Shown here: positions 24,712 through 33,630 of the stretch, in pieces
How positions within the stretch are numbered: position 1 is the first letter of the stretch
Layout: the number at the start of each line of letters is the position of its first letter
NCBI GenBank assembly: GCA_018712405.1
Contig: DVHB01000091.1
Location: 1-33,686, forward strand
Direction: 5' to 3'
From: Candidatus Coproplasma stercoripullorum
GTDB lineage: Bacteria; Bacillota; Clostridia; Christensenellales; Borkfalkiaceae
DNA: 33,686 bases
The notes under the pieces: model-generated
The model's database searches: none
What the model was told of the DNA's origin: nothing
Seen by the model: the letters and a program-made list of their open reading frames with translations, nothing else
Position numbers and translations under genes: made by a program

Positions 24712-24748
24712 ATTATACGCCTGCAATATTGTAATGTCAAGCATTACA
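24712..24748 (-). promoter_or_regulatory. Promoter and operator of the Rrf2 gene
   Basis: TTGACA-N17-TATAAT; TGTAATGTCAAGCATTACA overlapping the -35. Confidence 0.75.
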
Positions 24749-24868
24749 ACATGATTATTCGCTCAGATTATATCAATGAGGGCCCCTGAAAATCGGGGCG
24801 AAAGGGGCTGGCCCTCAAACTCACGGAAAATTTAGTGCGCGGCCCGCGCGACAATTTCGTGAACTCCT

Positions 24869-25459
24869 TTACATTATCCCTTTTTCCAGCTCGTCTAAAG
24901 TCAGCGTATACGCCGGGATAAAGTTCTCCATAAAATAATTTACAGAGCGCATGTTGCGCGATAAAATGTCGTCCCGTATGCTCTTTTCAGCCTTTTCAAA
25001 CTCGGTATTGCCGCAGCGGCGCTCCTCCAGGCACTTTATGTATGCCGAAAGCCTGTCCGCCGCCTTTACTATCTTCCACTCCGCGCTCTCAGTATCCGGC
25101 TTTAAAAAGGGCGCAAGCTCCTCTTCGAGCTCTTTAGGCAGGGTAGACAGGAGCTTATCGCACGCCACGCCCTCGATATCCTTGTACGCGCCCGTGATGG
25201 AGCGGTTGAAATACTTTATCGGCGTGGGCAGATCGCCCGTGAGCACCTCGGGACACTCGTGATAAACGGCGTACAGCGCGCACTTTGCTCCGTCTACATT
25301 GCCGCCGAACACCTTATTTTCAATGACGGCGAGCGCATGGGCAAGGAAAGCCACCTGCTGGGAGTGCTCCATTATGTTCTCCTCGCGCACCGAGCGCATG
25401 AGCGACCAACGCTTTATATACTTCATTCTGTCCATAAAGGCGTAAAAATTGTATGCCAT
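24869..25459 (-). CDS. yfbR: HD-domain 5'-nucleotidase, YfbR-like
   Basis: MRSVREENIMEHSQQVAFLAHAL; YHECPEVLTGDLPTPIKYFN. Confidence 0.9.
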   Translation of the reverse strand: MAYNFYAFMDRMKYIKRWSLMRSVREENIMEHSQQVAFLAHALAVIENKVFGGNVDGAKCALYAVYHECPEVLTGDLPTPIKYFNRSITGAYKDIEGVACDKLLSTLPKELEEELAPFLKPDTESAEWKIVKAADRLSAYIKCLEERRCGNTEFEKAEKSIRDDILSRNMRSVNYFMENFIPAYTLTLDELEKGIM

Positions 25460-25626
25460 AAAAAACTCTCCTTATATATTATGGTACGCGCGTGCGCGGT
25501 CCGATTCCTCGGCTTCAGGCAACGCCTTCCGCCCGGAATGACAACAGGGGGGATATGGCGCACGCGCGCGTACTTTGCCGCTGATACAAATTATACTATA
25601 ATTTATCTGCAAATTCAATAAATGAG

Positions 25627-25655
25627 TTGACTTAAGGCGGCATTTGACATATAAT
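25627..25655 (+). promoter_or_regulatory. Promoter for the TPP riboswitch-thiT transcript
   Basis: TTGACT-N17-TATAAT. Confidence 0.6.
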
Positions 25656-25699
25656 TTTTTTGCAATGCGGGACTGAAACCCCGCGCATGACAAATCAAT

Positions 25700-25795
25700 A
25701 CCGTCGGGGGTGTCCGCAAATTTGCCTTTAAGGCGCGCGGGCTGAGATTATACCCTTTGAATCGGCAAGGTAATGCTTGAGCGATAGTACAAAGT
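25700..25795 (+). ncRNA. TPP (THI-box) riboswitch
   Basis: GTCGGGGGTGTCC...GGGCTGAGATTATACCCTTTGAATCGGCAAGGTAATGCTTGAGCGATAG. Confidence 0.93.
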
Positions 25796-25809
25796 ACGCT
25801 ATAATTATG

Positions 25810-25859
25810 CGGTCGCTTTCTTTATTTTGCGCGGTAAAGAGAGCGGCCGATTTTCTTTT
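25810..25859 (+). terminator. Terminator of the TPP riboswitch expression platform
   Basis: CGGTCGCTTTCTTTA...TAAAGAGAGCGGCCG then attttcttttc. Confidence 0.7.
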
Positions 25860-25882
25860 CGACGGTAGAAGGAGGAAGTTTT

Positions 25883-27127
25883 ATGAATTTTTCGATGCTG
25901 GCATTTTCTGACCTGTTCGGCGACATAGAAAATTACTTCGCCAACTTTGAAACTGCCGCCGACAGCTGCCGCACGGTGATGCTGTGGATAGCGATCGCGC
26001 TGGTGATCGCCTTTATCGCCGTTAAAATCGCCTTTTACGCTACGGCACCCAAGCCCGCAGAGGGCGAGGCCGTACCCGATAAGAGGCAGAAGATAGCAAA
26101 CAGGGCGGGGCTGATTGTTGCGCTCGTATATGCCGTCGCGGCGATAATCGCCTTTTCGGCCTTCTATTTCAACGACGTGAGCGCGGGGGAGGACTACCTT
26201 GTGCCCATAACGTTCTATCCCCTGCTCGTTTTTGCGATAGTGGCGATAGCGGGCGGCATCGCCGTGGCGTTCAGGCCAACAAAGCCCGTTAAAATAGCGG
26301 CGCTAAGCCTTGCGGGCGCGGCGCTCGTTGCCGCCATTGTGTGCCTTATTGTGTACTATGCCACGGGCGACGCGGGCGAATGGAACGGTGTCACGCTCGA
26401 CGGCGCGACCGACGCGGGGCTGTATGTAAGCGCCATAGCGCTCACCGCGATAATAATAGCCGTTTCGTTTTTGACCGACAGGACGAAGGGCTTCGACACG
26501 CGCGCCATAACCTTTGCCGCGATATGCATAGCGCTCTCGTTCGCGCTCTCGTACATAAGGATACTGCACATGCCCATGGGCGGCTCGATAACCTTTGCCT
26601 CCATGCTCCCCTTAATGCTTTACAGCTATATGTTCGGCTGCAAGAAGGGGCTCATTGCGGGCATCGTGTACGGCTTTTTGCAGGCCATACAGGACCCCTG
26701 GCTGCTGCACCCCGCGCAGTTCGCGCTCGACTATGTGGTGGCGTTTATGGCGATAGCCCTGACGGGGTGCCTGCGCAACGTGCCCTCGCTTAAGGGAAAG
26801 ATGCGCTCGCAGTTCACGCTCGGCGCTATAATTGCGGGCGTTACGCGCTATATCTCCCACTACTTTTCGGGCGTGTTCGCGTTCGGCACGTTCGGCGCGG
26901 ACTATGCCGAGCAATACGGCATTTCGGCGCTCGCCAACCCCTATTTTTACTCGTTTGTGTATCAGTCGATGTATGTAATACCCGAGATAATAATAGTCAT
27001 CGTGGTGGGTGTGATACTGCTCTCTTCGGCAAACTTCCGCAAGCAGGTTTTGCGCTACGGCAACTTTGAAAAGACTGCCGAACACGTGCCCTCGGAGGAG
27101 ATACCCGCGGCCGGAAACGCTCAATAA
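25883..27127 (+). CDS. ThiT-like thiamine ECF S-component with about 200 aa N-terminal membrane extension
   Basis: C-terminal LHMPMGGSITFASMLPLMLYSYMFGCKKGLIAGIVYGFLQAIQDPWLLHPAQFALDY; downstream of a TPP riboswitch. Confidence 0.92.
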   Translation: MNFSMLAFSDLFGDIENYFANFETAADSCRTVMLWIAIALVIAFIAVKIAFYATAPKPAEGEAVPDKRQKIANRAGLIVALVYAVAAIIAFSAFYFNDVSAGEDYLVPITFYPLLVFAIVAIAGGIAVAFRPTKPVKIAALSLAGAALVAAIVCLIVYYATGDAGEWNGVTLDGATDAGLYVSAIALTAIIIAVSFLTDRTKGFDTRAITFAAICIALSFALSYIRILHMPMGGSITFASMLPLMLYSYMFGCKKGLIAGIVYGFLQAIQDPWLLHPAQFALDYVVAFMAIALTGCLRNVPSLKGKMRSQFTLGAIIAGVTRYISHYFSGVFAFGTFGADYAEQYGISALANPYFYSFVYQSMYVIPEIIIVIVVGVILLSSANFRKQVLRYGNFEKTAEHVPSEEIPAAGNAQ

Positions 27128-27194
27128 AAATAAAATTAATCAGAAATTTACGCGCAAATAAAAAATTAATTTTGTTTTGATTATTAAAACAGGC

Positions 27195-27231
27195 GCCCGC
27201 GCGGCCGCATGGCTGCGCGGGCGTGTTTTAT
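27195..27231 (+). terminator. Terminator of the thiT-like gene
   Basis: CGCCCGCGCggccgcatggctGCGCGGGCG then TGTTTTAT. Confidence 0.7.
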
Positions 27232-27299
27232 GGATAAAAATAATTATTCCTTTTAATAATCTTTTATTGCATTTCTTACTTATATATGTTAAAATTATC

Positions 27300-27408
27300 T
27301 TGCGCCACAATTAAATAATGCTACAATCACCAGAATACATTAGACAAATAGTGTATTCCTATTTTTCTGTACGATTTTTAGCATTATAAACAGAAACTTG
27401 TGGCGCAA
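27300..27408. repeat. 109-bp symmetric foldback (three nested stems), MITE-like or leader RNA
   Basis: TTGCGCCACAA(27300-27310)/TTGTGGCGCAA(27398-27408); AATGCT/AGCATT; GAATACA/TGTATTC. Confidence 0.6.
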
Positions 27409-27429
27409 CCTTGGGATACTCTTTTTGCA

Positions 27430-27454
27430 GGCGTCCCGAGAGGGGCGCCTTTTT
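27430..27454 (+). terminator. Hairpin + T-run in the leader of the 27493 gene (attenuator-like)
   Basis: GGCGTCCC-gaga-GGGGCGCC-TTTTT. Confidence 0.65.
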
Positions 27455-27492
27455 CAGTGCTCCGAAAAATAATTTTTTTGGGAGGAAACTTT

Positions 27493-28653
27493 ATGAAATG
27501 CAGTAACTGCGGAAGGGAATTTGAGGGCAATTTCTGCCCCGAATGCGGGGCCCCCGCCCAACAAACGGTAATAAAATGCCCAAACTGCGGCACAGAATTT
27601 AAAGGCAACTTCTGTCCGCAGTGCGGGACTCCCGCGCAAAAAGCTCTGCACGCAGACCCACAGAACAGAGCATTGGCCGTACAACCCGGCGGAGCCTATA
27701 ATCAAACGGCAGGCGCGCAACAAGCTGGAGAATCGCGTTTTACAGGCGGCGCATTTGCAAATTTTTTTATCGGGCTTCTCACAATTATAGTGACTATTAT
27801 AACCCTTTCGCTCGCCTATCCCGCTATGAAATGTTGGAAAATGCGCTGGGAAACAAAACACACTTATATTAACGGCAGGCCGCTCATCTTTGACGGCAAG
27901 GCACGGCAGATATACGGCAAATATATACTTTGGCTGTTTTTAAGCCTTATAACTTTGGGTATATACTACATATTCTGCATGAGAATAAATCTTATAAAAT
28001 GGCAGACGAAACACACACATATAAGCGGAGTGAAGGACGGAAAATCAGAATTTACAGGCGGCGCGCTCGGCTATTTCGGCACAAGTTTTGTCTGTGCGCT
28101 TGTAACTATCGTCACACTCACATTGGGCATGTATTGGGCAAGATGCCACAAAGAGCGCTGGCTGGCAAAGCACAAAATTATCGACGGACTTCGCCTTGAG
28201 TTTGACGGCAAAGCCATACAATACTTCGGAAAGAGAGTTCTGTGGACATTTTTAACCATTATCACCCTGTTTATATACAGTTTTTGGCTGATTATAAAGA
28301 GCAAAAAATGGATAACAAAACACACAGTATTTGCCGCAGGACAAAAATTACCTCCGATAACAGAGCGCGGAAATATGCCGGACGGCAACGTTACCCCCAT
28401 TAACAACAACACATCTGCCGTTCAAACAACTTCAACAAAAAAGACAAACGGCTTTGCAGTAGCAGGCTTTGTTATGTCTTTTGTAGCTTTCCCTCTGCTC
28501 GGCATAATATTTAGTTCAATAGGTCTCGCTAAAAGTAAGAAAACAGGAAACGGAAAAGGGCTGTCTATAGCCGGGCTTGTAATAAGTATTTTATATATAT
28601 TATATATAATTGCATTCGTGGTAGTTATACTAATCATAAATGATTTGATATAA
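27493..28653 (+). CDS. Double zinc-ribbon, two YjgN/DUF898-like membrane repeats, C-terminal DUF4190-like domain
   Basis: CSNCGREFEGNFCPECG and CPNCGTEFKGNFCPQCG; SRFTGGAFANFF.. and SEFTGGALGYFG.. repeats; TNGFAVAGFVMSFVAFPLLGIIFSSIGLAKSKK; SD ggagg. Confidence 0.85.
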   Translation: MKCSNCGREFEGNFCPECGAPAQQTVIKCPNCGTEFKGNFCPQCGTPAQKALHADPQNRALAVQPGGAYNQTAGAQQAGESRFTGGAFANFFIGLLTIIVTIITLSLAYPAMKCWKMRWETKHTYINGRPLIFDGKARQIYGKYILWLFLSLITLGIYYIFCMRINLIKWQTKHTHISGVKDGKSEFTGGALGYFGTSFVCALVTIVTLTLGMYWARCHKERWLAKHKIIDGLRLEFDGKAIQYFGKRVLWTFLTIITLFIYSFWLIIKSKKWITKHTVFAAGQKLPPITERGNMPDGNVTPINNNTSAVQTTSTKKTNGFAVAGFVMSFVAFPLLGIIFSSIGLAKSKKTGNGKGLSIAGLVISILYILYIIAFVVVILIINDLI

Positions 28654-28699
28654 GAATAGAGCGCAAGATCTTCTTGCGCTCTAACTATATACTTATTTG

Positions 28700-29824
28700 C
28701 TATCCGCAACGCGCGAACTGCAGAATATCGACTAACACGGCAAATGCAAGTATCAACACAAAGCCGACGGCGTGAATAGCCGCCTCGATATGCCGCGGCA
28801 CGGGCTTTTTGAATATCCACTCGATAAGGCAGAACACAACCTTGCTTCCGTCGAGCGCGGGTATGGGCAGAAGATTGAACACGGCAAGATTTACGCCGAT
28901 GTATGCCGCTATCTCCAAAAAACTCTGAAAGCTCTGCACGGCCATCTGGGAGGTCAGCTTTATCGTGGTGACCGGCCCGCCCATGGCATTGAGGCCGATG
29001 TTGCCAGTTAAAAGTTCGCCGAGCACGTTAAAGATAGTGCCCGCGATTTTGAAGGAATAGCCGAAGGCTCGGCCAAGACTTTCAAATAAGGAGAAACGGT
29101 AACTTTCGGCCCCCACCGTCCAGTAGGCATTGCCGTCCTCGCGCACCTCTGTATCCAGCCCGAGCGCGCCCCAAAGACGGGAGGTATCGGACGAGTTTTC
29201 AAACAGGCAGTCCTGCCGCAGGGTGACGTAAATATCTGTTACATTTCCGCCGCGCACGACGGTAAACTGCGCTTCATCCCCCGCACGCTTCCCCTCGAGC
29301 GCGCCCATCAGATCGGAGGTGAGGTATATACCCTCCCCCTCGGCCTCTAAAAGTACGTCGCCCGCAACGAAACTGTTTGAGGGATCGTACCCATCGGGAT
29401 AGGTGACTCCGTCCACTCGCACCGCCATCTGCCCGAAGGCGAGGAAAGAAATTATTATTAAGACCACCGCCGTGATATAATTGAACAACGCGCCGGAGAC
29501 GAGCACTATAATGCGCTGCCAGGGCGGTTTGGAGTTAAAGCTGTTTTTTGTGAGCAGCCCGCCCTCGCTCTCCTCCCCCTCGAAGGCGCAGTAGCCGCCG
29601 AGCGGTATGGCCCGCACCGAAAAAACCTCGCCCGATTTTTTGCTTTTGCGCTTTATGAGCGCGGGGCCGAAACCGATCGCGAATTCGTTTATCTTAAAGC
29701 CCAGCCGCTTGCCCGCGACGTAGTGTCCGAATTCATGCACGGTTATCATAGCGAGAAGTATTAATATGGCGAGCACGACGGCGCCGATTGTGTTTAAGAC
29801 GGCCGAGGCCGAGAGCAGTTGCAA
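28700..29824 (-). CDS. rseP: RIP (site-2) metalloprotease RseP/RasP-like, TTG start
   Basis: TVHEFGHYVAGKRLGFKINEFAIGFGP; PIPALDGSKVVF; the ORF's first codon is TTG preceded by gagggg. Confidence 0.93.
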   Translation of the reverse strand: MQLLSASAVLNTIGAVVLAILILLAMITVHEFGHYVAGKRLGFKINEFAIGFGPALIKRKSKKSGEVFSVRAIPLGGYCAFEGEESEGGLLTKNSFNSKPPWQRIIVLVSGALFNYITAVVLIIISFLAFGQMAVRVDGVTYPDGYDPSNSFVAGDVLLEAEGEGIYLTSDLMGALEGKRAGDEAQFTVVRGGNVTDIYVTLRQDCLFENSSDTSRLWGALGLDTEVREDGNAYWTVGAESYRFSLFESLGRAFGYSFKIAGTIFNVLGELLTGNIGLNAMGGPVTTIKLTSQMAVQSFQSFLEIAAYIGVNLAVFNLLPIPALDGSKVVFCLIEWIFKKPVPRHIEAAIHAVGFVLILAFAVLVDILQFARCG

Positions 29825-29842
29825 TGGTTACCCCTCTTGTTT

Positions 29843-29879
29843 AAGGCGCGCCCGCAGCTTTCAGCGGCGGGCGCGCCTT
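29843..29879. other. Long GC-rich hairpin between dxr and rseP, no T-run on the transcribed strand
   Basis: AAGGCGCGCCCGC...GCGGGCGCGCCTT. Confidence 0.8.
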
Positions 29880-29906
29880 ACATTATGTACCTTTAAAACC
29901 GCGCCG

Positions 29907-31100
29907 TCAATTGTTTCCGAGCGCGGCTATCGCCCCCTTTGCGGCGCGGCGGGCGCGGGCGTCCACCTCGCACAGCTGAGCGTAGCTTGTAACGGCCTCT
30001 CCCCTTTCCGCCTCCGCGGCGCGCGCTGTCACCTTAACAATATCTGTAAATTTTATTTGCCCCGACAAAAACGCGCGCACGGCCACTTCGCCCGCGGCAT
30101 TGAGCGCGCAGGGCAGCGTTCCGCCCGCCCGCGCGCATGCCAGAGCAAGCTCGAAACAGGGAAATCTGCCCGCCTCTATCGGCGAAAAATCGAGCGAGAA
30201 CGCCATTGTAAAGTCGAGCTCCGCCCCCTTGAGAGGAGCTCGGTCGGGGCAGGTGAGCGCAAGCTGAATGGGCAGCTTCATAGTGGGATGCGACAGCTGT
30301 GCGAGCACGGCTCCGTCGTCGAACTCCACCATGGAGTGGACTATGCTCTGCGGATGTATGACCGCGGAAATACTGCCGTAATCTGCGCCGAACAGGTGGT
30401 GCGCCTCGATAATTTCAAAGCCCTTGTTGAGCATGGTGGCGCTGTCCACCGTGATCTTATCGCCCATATTCCAGGTCGGGTGGGCGAGCGCCATGGCGGG
30501 CGTGACGCATTTGAGCTGTTCGGGGGTAAAATTTTTGAACGGACCGCCGCTGGCAGTGATTATCAGCCTTTTGAACGGCCTCGACAAGTCGAAACCAAGG
30601 CACTGCCATATGGCGGAGTGCTCGCTGTCCACTGGGCGCAGGCTCAGGTTCTTTTGTTTTATCAACGGCATGACGAGGTCGCCGCCGCAGACGAGGGTCT
30701 CCTTGTTGGCGAGCGCCAACGCCTTGCCCGCGCCTATCGCCTCCAGCGAATACTTGAGGCCGGCAAAGCCGCCCGCGGCCACTAAAACCACATCGGCCTC
30801 CCCGTACGAGGCGGCGGCGAGCACAGCCTCTTCCCCGCCCGCAAAACGCGTACCCGAAGGGACTTCATGCAGCGAGTTTGCCGCTTCCGCATCTGCAAGC
30901 GCGGCGTAATCTGGTTTCACTGCGTTCAACTGCTCTTCAAAGAGCGAAACAGAGCTTGCGGCCGCCATGGAAACTATCCTGAATTTATCAGGCTGTGCGA
31001 GCGCGACCTCTATCGCCTGCCTGCCTATGCTGCCGGTGCTTCCTATGAGCGCTATTTTAACGGCGCCGCACGCGGCGCTGCCGGAGATGCTCTTTTTCAT
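29907..31100 (-). CDS. dxr: 1-deoxy-D-xylulose 5-phosphate reductoisomerase
   Basis: KIALIGSTGSIGRQAIEV; LANKETLVCGGDLV; PVDSEHSAIWQCL; ITASGGPF. Confidence 0.97.
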   Translation of the reverse strand: MKKSISGSAACGAVKIALIGSTGSIGRQAIEVALAQPDKFRIVSMAAASSVSLFEEQLNAVKPDYAALADAEAANSLHEVPSGTRFAGGEEAVLAAASYGEADVVLVAAGGFAGLKYSLEAIGAGKALALANKETLVCGGDLVMPLIKQKNLSLRPVDSEHSAIWQCLGFDLSRPFKRLIITASGGPFKNFTPEQLKCVTPAMALAHPTWNMGDKITVDSATMLNKGFEIIEAHHLFGADYGSISAVIHPQSIVHSMVEFDDGAVLAQLSHPTMKLPIQLALTCPDRAPLKGAELDFTMAFSLDFSPIEAGRFPCFELALACARAGGTLPCALNAAGEVAVRAFLSGQIKFTDIVKVTARAAEAERGEAVTSYAQLCEVDARARRAAKGAIAALGNN

Positions 31101-31194
31101 TGCCCGCCTCCTTGCGCGGAAGGGGGCTAAAAATATTATACCCCGCATTGCCGCGAATAATGACTTTATTTCTTGAAATTAAAATTCCGTCTGC

Positions 31195-31220
31195 AAAAAA
31201 TCCCGCCCGAACGGGCGGGA
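31195..31220 (-). terminator. Terminator-like hairpin between cdsA and dxr
   Basis: Minus strand TCCCGCCCG-tt-CGGGCGGGATTTTTT. Confidence 0.7.
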
Positions 31221-31275
31221 AAATAAATAAGTTCACAAAAATGCCCGCCTTGCGCGGCGGAAATGCCTATACAGC

Positions 31276-32151
31276 TCACACCATGAATGTGAACGCGAGC
31301 AATACGACTATGCCCGCAAACAGAGTGCCGTCGAAGCGGTCTAAAATGCCGCCGTGGCCGGGCAGGAGCCTGCCCATATCCTTTATTCCGCACTCGCGCT
31401 TTACAGCGCTCTCGAACAGGTCGCCGAACTGAGCGGCGACAGAGGCAGCGAGGCCTACTATAACCATCGCCACGACTTCGGTCATGGCAAGAGTAAGCGA
31501 AGGCGTGCCGCCGAGCGCTATGAAGAGGTAATAAGAGGCGACTGCGCCGGCGATCCCGCCTATCACGCCGCCGACGGCGCCTATCACCGTCTTGTGGGGA
31601 CTTACGACGGGGGCGAGCTTAAAGGGAATAAACCTGCCGAAGGCCATGCCGATAAGGTATGCGCCCGCGTCGGTAAACGGCACGCACATGAAGAGAAATA
31701 TTATTGCGAGCCTGGAATTTTCCCCTTCAGGCAGGTGGTTTACCGCCGAGAGGACAGACGTAAGAAGGCCGACGTAAGCAAGCGCAAACAGGCAGACGAG
31801 CGTACTCTTTATGTCTGAACGGCTGTGATCTGCGACAAACATCACGCATACCGCAAGGGCACCGACGCCGAGAGCTATGGCCGTGCCCTGCCAGCCCGCT
31901 CCGTCCACCAGATAGACAAAGAGCGCATACATGGGTGCGGCGAGCGCGCAGAACGTTATAGTCACTGCCCGCTGCAGGTTGGAAACAAAACCGAACGCGC
32001 GTATCAGCTCGAACGCGCCTATATCGGCGACGACGCAGAAGAGCGCGTCAAACAGGAGCGAACCGTACCCTCCCGGGATGAGCCACTTGCCCGCGCACAG
32101 CGCGGCAATGACGAGCACGTATACGGCGCTTGTTAAAGTTCTTACTTTCAT
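31276..32151 (-). CDS. cdsA: Phosphatidate cytidylyltransferase
   Basis: PFTDAGAYLIGMAFGRFIPFKLAPVVSPHKTVIGAVGGVIGG; SAVKRECGIKDMGRLLPGHGGILDRFDGTLF. Confidence 0.97.
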   Translation of the reverse strand: MKVRTLTSAVYVLVIAALCAGKWLIPGGYGSLLFDALFCVVADIGAFELIRAFGFVSNLQRAVTITFCALAAPMYALFVYLVDGAGWQGTAIALGVGALAVCVMFVADHSRSDIKSTLVCLFALAYVGLLTSVLSAVNHLPEGENSRLAIIFLFMCVPFTDAGAYLIGMAFGRFIPFKLAPVVSPHKTVIGAVGGVIGGIAGAVASYYLFIALGGTPSLTLAMTEVVAMVIVGLAASVAAQFGDLFESAVKRECGIKDMGRLLPGHGGILDRFDGTLFAGIVVLLAFTFMV

Positions 32152-32162
32152 ATTTAACCTTT

Positions 32163-32193
32163 AAAAAAGCCCCGCCGCAGCGGCGCGGGGCTT
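32163..32193 (-). terminator. Terminator-like hairpin between uppS and cdsA
   Basis: Minus strand AAGCCCCGCgccgctgcgGCGGGGCTTTTTT. Confidence 0.7.
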
Positions 32194-32207
32194 GATTTAT
32201 CATTCTT

Positions 32208-32900
32208 TCACACCTTGCCGAAACGGCGATTGCGGCGGGAATACTCTTTTAATGCCTTTCTGAACTCCTTTTCGTCAAAGTCCGGAAAGAGCGTATCGGT
32301 GAAATACAGCTCGGAATAAGCCGACTGCCAGAGAAGGAAGTTTGAAAGGCGGATCTCCCCGCCGGTGCGTATTATAAGGTCGGGGTCGGGCATACCGCCG
32401 GTGTATAAAAAGCGGGAAAAGTTCTCTTCCGTCACCTTGCCGCCCATCTCGGCCGCAAGATTTGCGGCGCGGACTATCTCGGCGCGGCTGCCGTAGTTCA
32501 CGGCAAATATGAGGTGAAACGCGGCGTCCCTTTTCGAGCGGGCGCATACATCCCTCATTCTGTCTGCCACCTCTTCAGGAAGCACGGAGATGTCGCCGAT
32601 AACGCGTATGGCGACGTTATCCTCCACAAGCTTCGGGGCATAGTCCTTGAAATATTTCAAAAAGAGCGAATACAGCCCGTTGAGCTCCTCCTGCGGACGC
32701 GCGAGATTCTCGGTCGAGAGCGCAAAGAGCGTGAGATATTTTATGCCCTCTGCGCGCACAAAATCGATGAGCCTTATTATCCGCTTCATTCCGGCGTCAT
32801 GGCCGAAGGAGCGGGGCATGAGCCGCCGCTTTGCCCACCTGCCGTTTCCGTCCATTATTATGCCCACGTTGACGGGCAGAACAGAACGCTTTTCGGCCAT
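32208..32900 (-). CDS. uppS: Isoprenyl (undecaprenyl diphosphate) synthase
   Basis: VGIIMDGNGRWAKRRLMPRSFGHDAGMKRI; DLIIRTGGEIRLSNFLLWQSAYSELYF; start at MAEKRS. Confidence 0.97.
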   Translation of the reverse strand: MAEKRSVLPVNVGIIMDGNGRWAKRRLMPRSFGHDAGMKRIIRLIDFVRAEGIKYLTLFALSTENLARPQEELNGLYSLFLKYFKDYAPKLVEDNVAIRVIGDISVLPEEVADRMRDVCARSKRDAAFHLIFAVNYGSRAEIVRAANLAAEMGGKVTEENFSRFLYTGGMPDPDLIIRTGGEIRLSNFLLWQSAYSELYFTDTLFPDFDEKEFRKALKEYSRRNRRFGKV

Positions 32901-32901
32901 A

Positions 32902-33474
32902 TTAAACGGTGAGGATCTCCTTTTCCTTTTCGGAAACGGCCGCGTCCACCTTGGCAACGGCGTCGGAAACCTGCTTTTCAACATCTTTCTCGCACGCGGA
33001 GAATTCGTCCTCCGAAAGAACTTTGTCATTCTTCAGCTTCTTGAGCGCTTCCATTGCCTCGCGCCTTACATTGCGTTCTGCTACCTTTGCATCCTCGCCC
33101 ATCTTTCTTATTTTTTTGACAAGCTCCTTTCTGCGCTCTTCGGTGAGTTCGGGGAAAACCAGGCGGATGACTTTGCCGTCGTTGGTGGGATTGAGTCCTA
33201 TATCCGAGACCTGTATCGCCTTTTCAATGCCCTTTAAAATAGATACGTCCCACGGGGAGATGACGAGGCATCTGCCCTCCTGAACGGATATGTTTGAAGT
33301 CTGGTTGATGGGCGTGGGCACGCCGTAATAATCGACCATCACCCTGTCGAGTATGTGAGGGTTTGCGCGGCCCGCGCGGATGACGGAGTAGTCCTCCTTT
33401 AAAACGCTCACAGTTTTCGAGAGCTTGTCGTCGAGAACGAGCATTATTTCTTCGACCTGTTCGTTATCTATCAT
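32902..33474 (-). CDS. frr: Ribosome recycling factor
   Basis: RAGRANPHILDRVMVDYYGVPTPINQ; LTEERRKELVKKIRKMGEDAKVAERNVRREA. Confidence 0.97.
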   Translation of the reverse strand: MIDNEQVEEIMLVLDDKLSKTVSVLKEDYSVIRAGRANPHILDRVMVDYYGVPTPINQTSNISVQEGRCLVISPWDVSILKGIEKAIQVSDIGLNPTNDGKVIRLVFPELTEERRKELVKKIRKMGEDAKVAERNVRREAMEALKKLKNDKVLSEDEFSACEKDVEKQVSDAVAKVDAAVSEKEKEILTV

Positions 33475-33571
33475 AAAACTTTCTCCTTGTATTATTTTTA
33501 TGTGGATACGGCGCCGTTTGCGCCAAAGTATCTGTTTATAAGGTTTTACGCTTAATCAGGATATAGTTAAT

Positions 33572-33630
33572 CGTATATATCCCTCAGACACGCTACGCGC
33601 GCCGGCTCCCTTTAGCAAGGGCGCCTTTAT
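33572..33630. repeat. Short intergenic repeat-like palindromic unit
   Basis: 'tatccctcagacacgctacgcgcgccggctccctttagcaagggcgcctttatt' contains ggctccctt-tagc-aagggcgcc stem; resembles 'CCCTCAGTC..GCTACGC..CAGCTCCCT..GGGAGCC' units I associate with gut clostridial genomes (from memory, unverified). Confidence 0.45.

Noticed and set aside
29766-30785. 339-aa plus-strand ORF
   Set aside because: Antisense to dxr and the rseP start; typical shadow ORF in a GC-rich gene.
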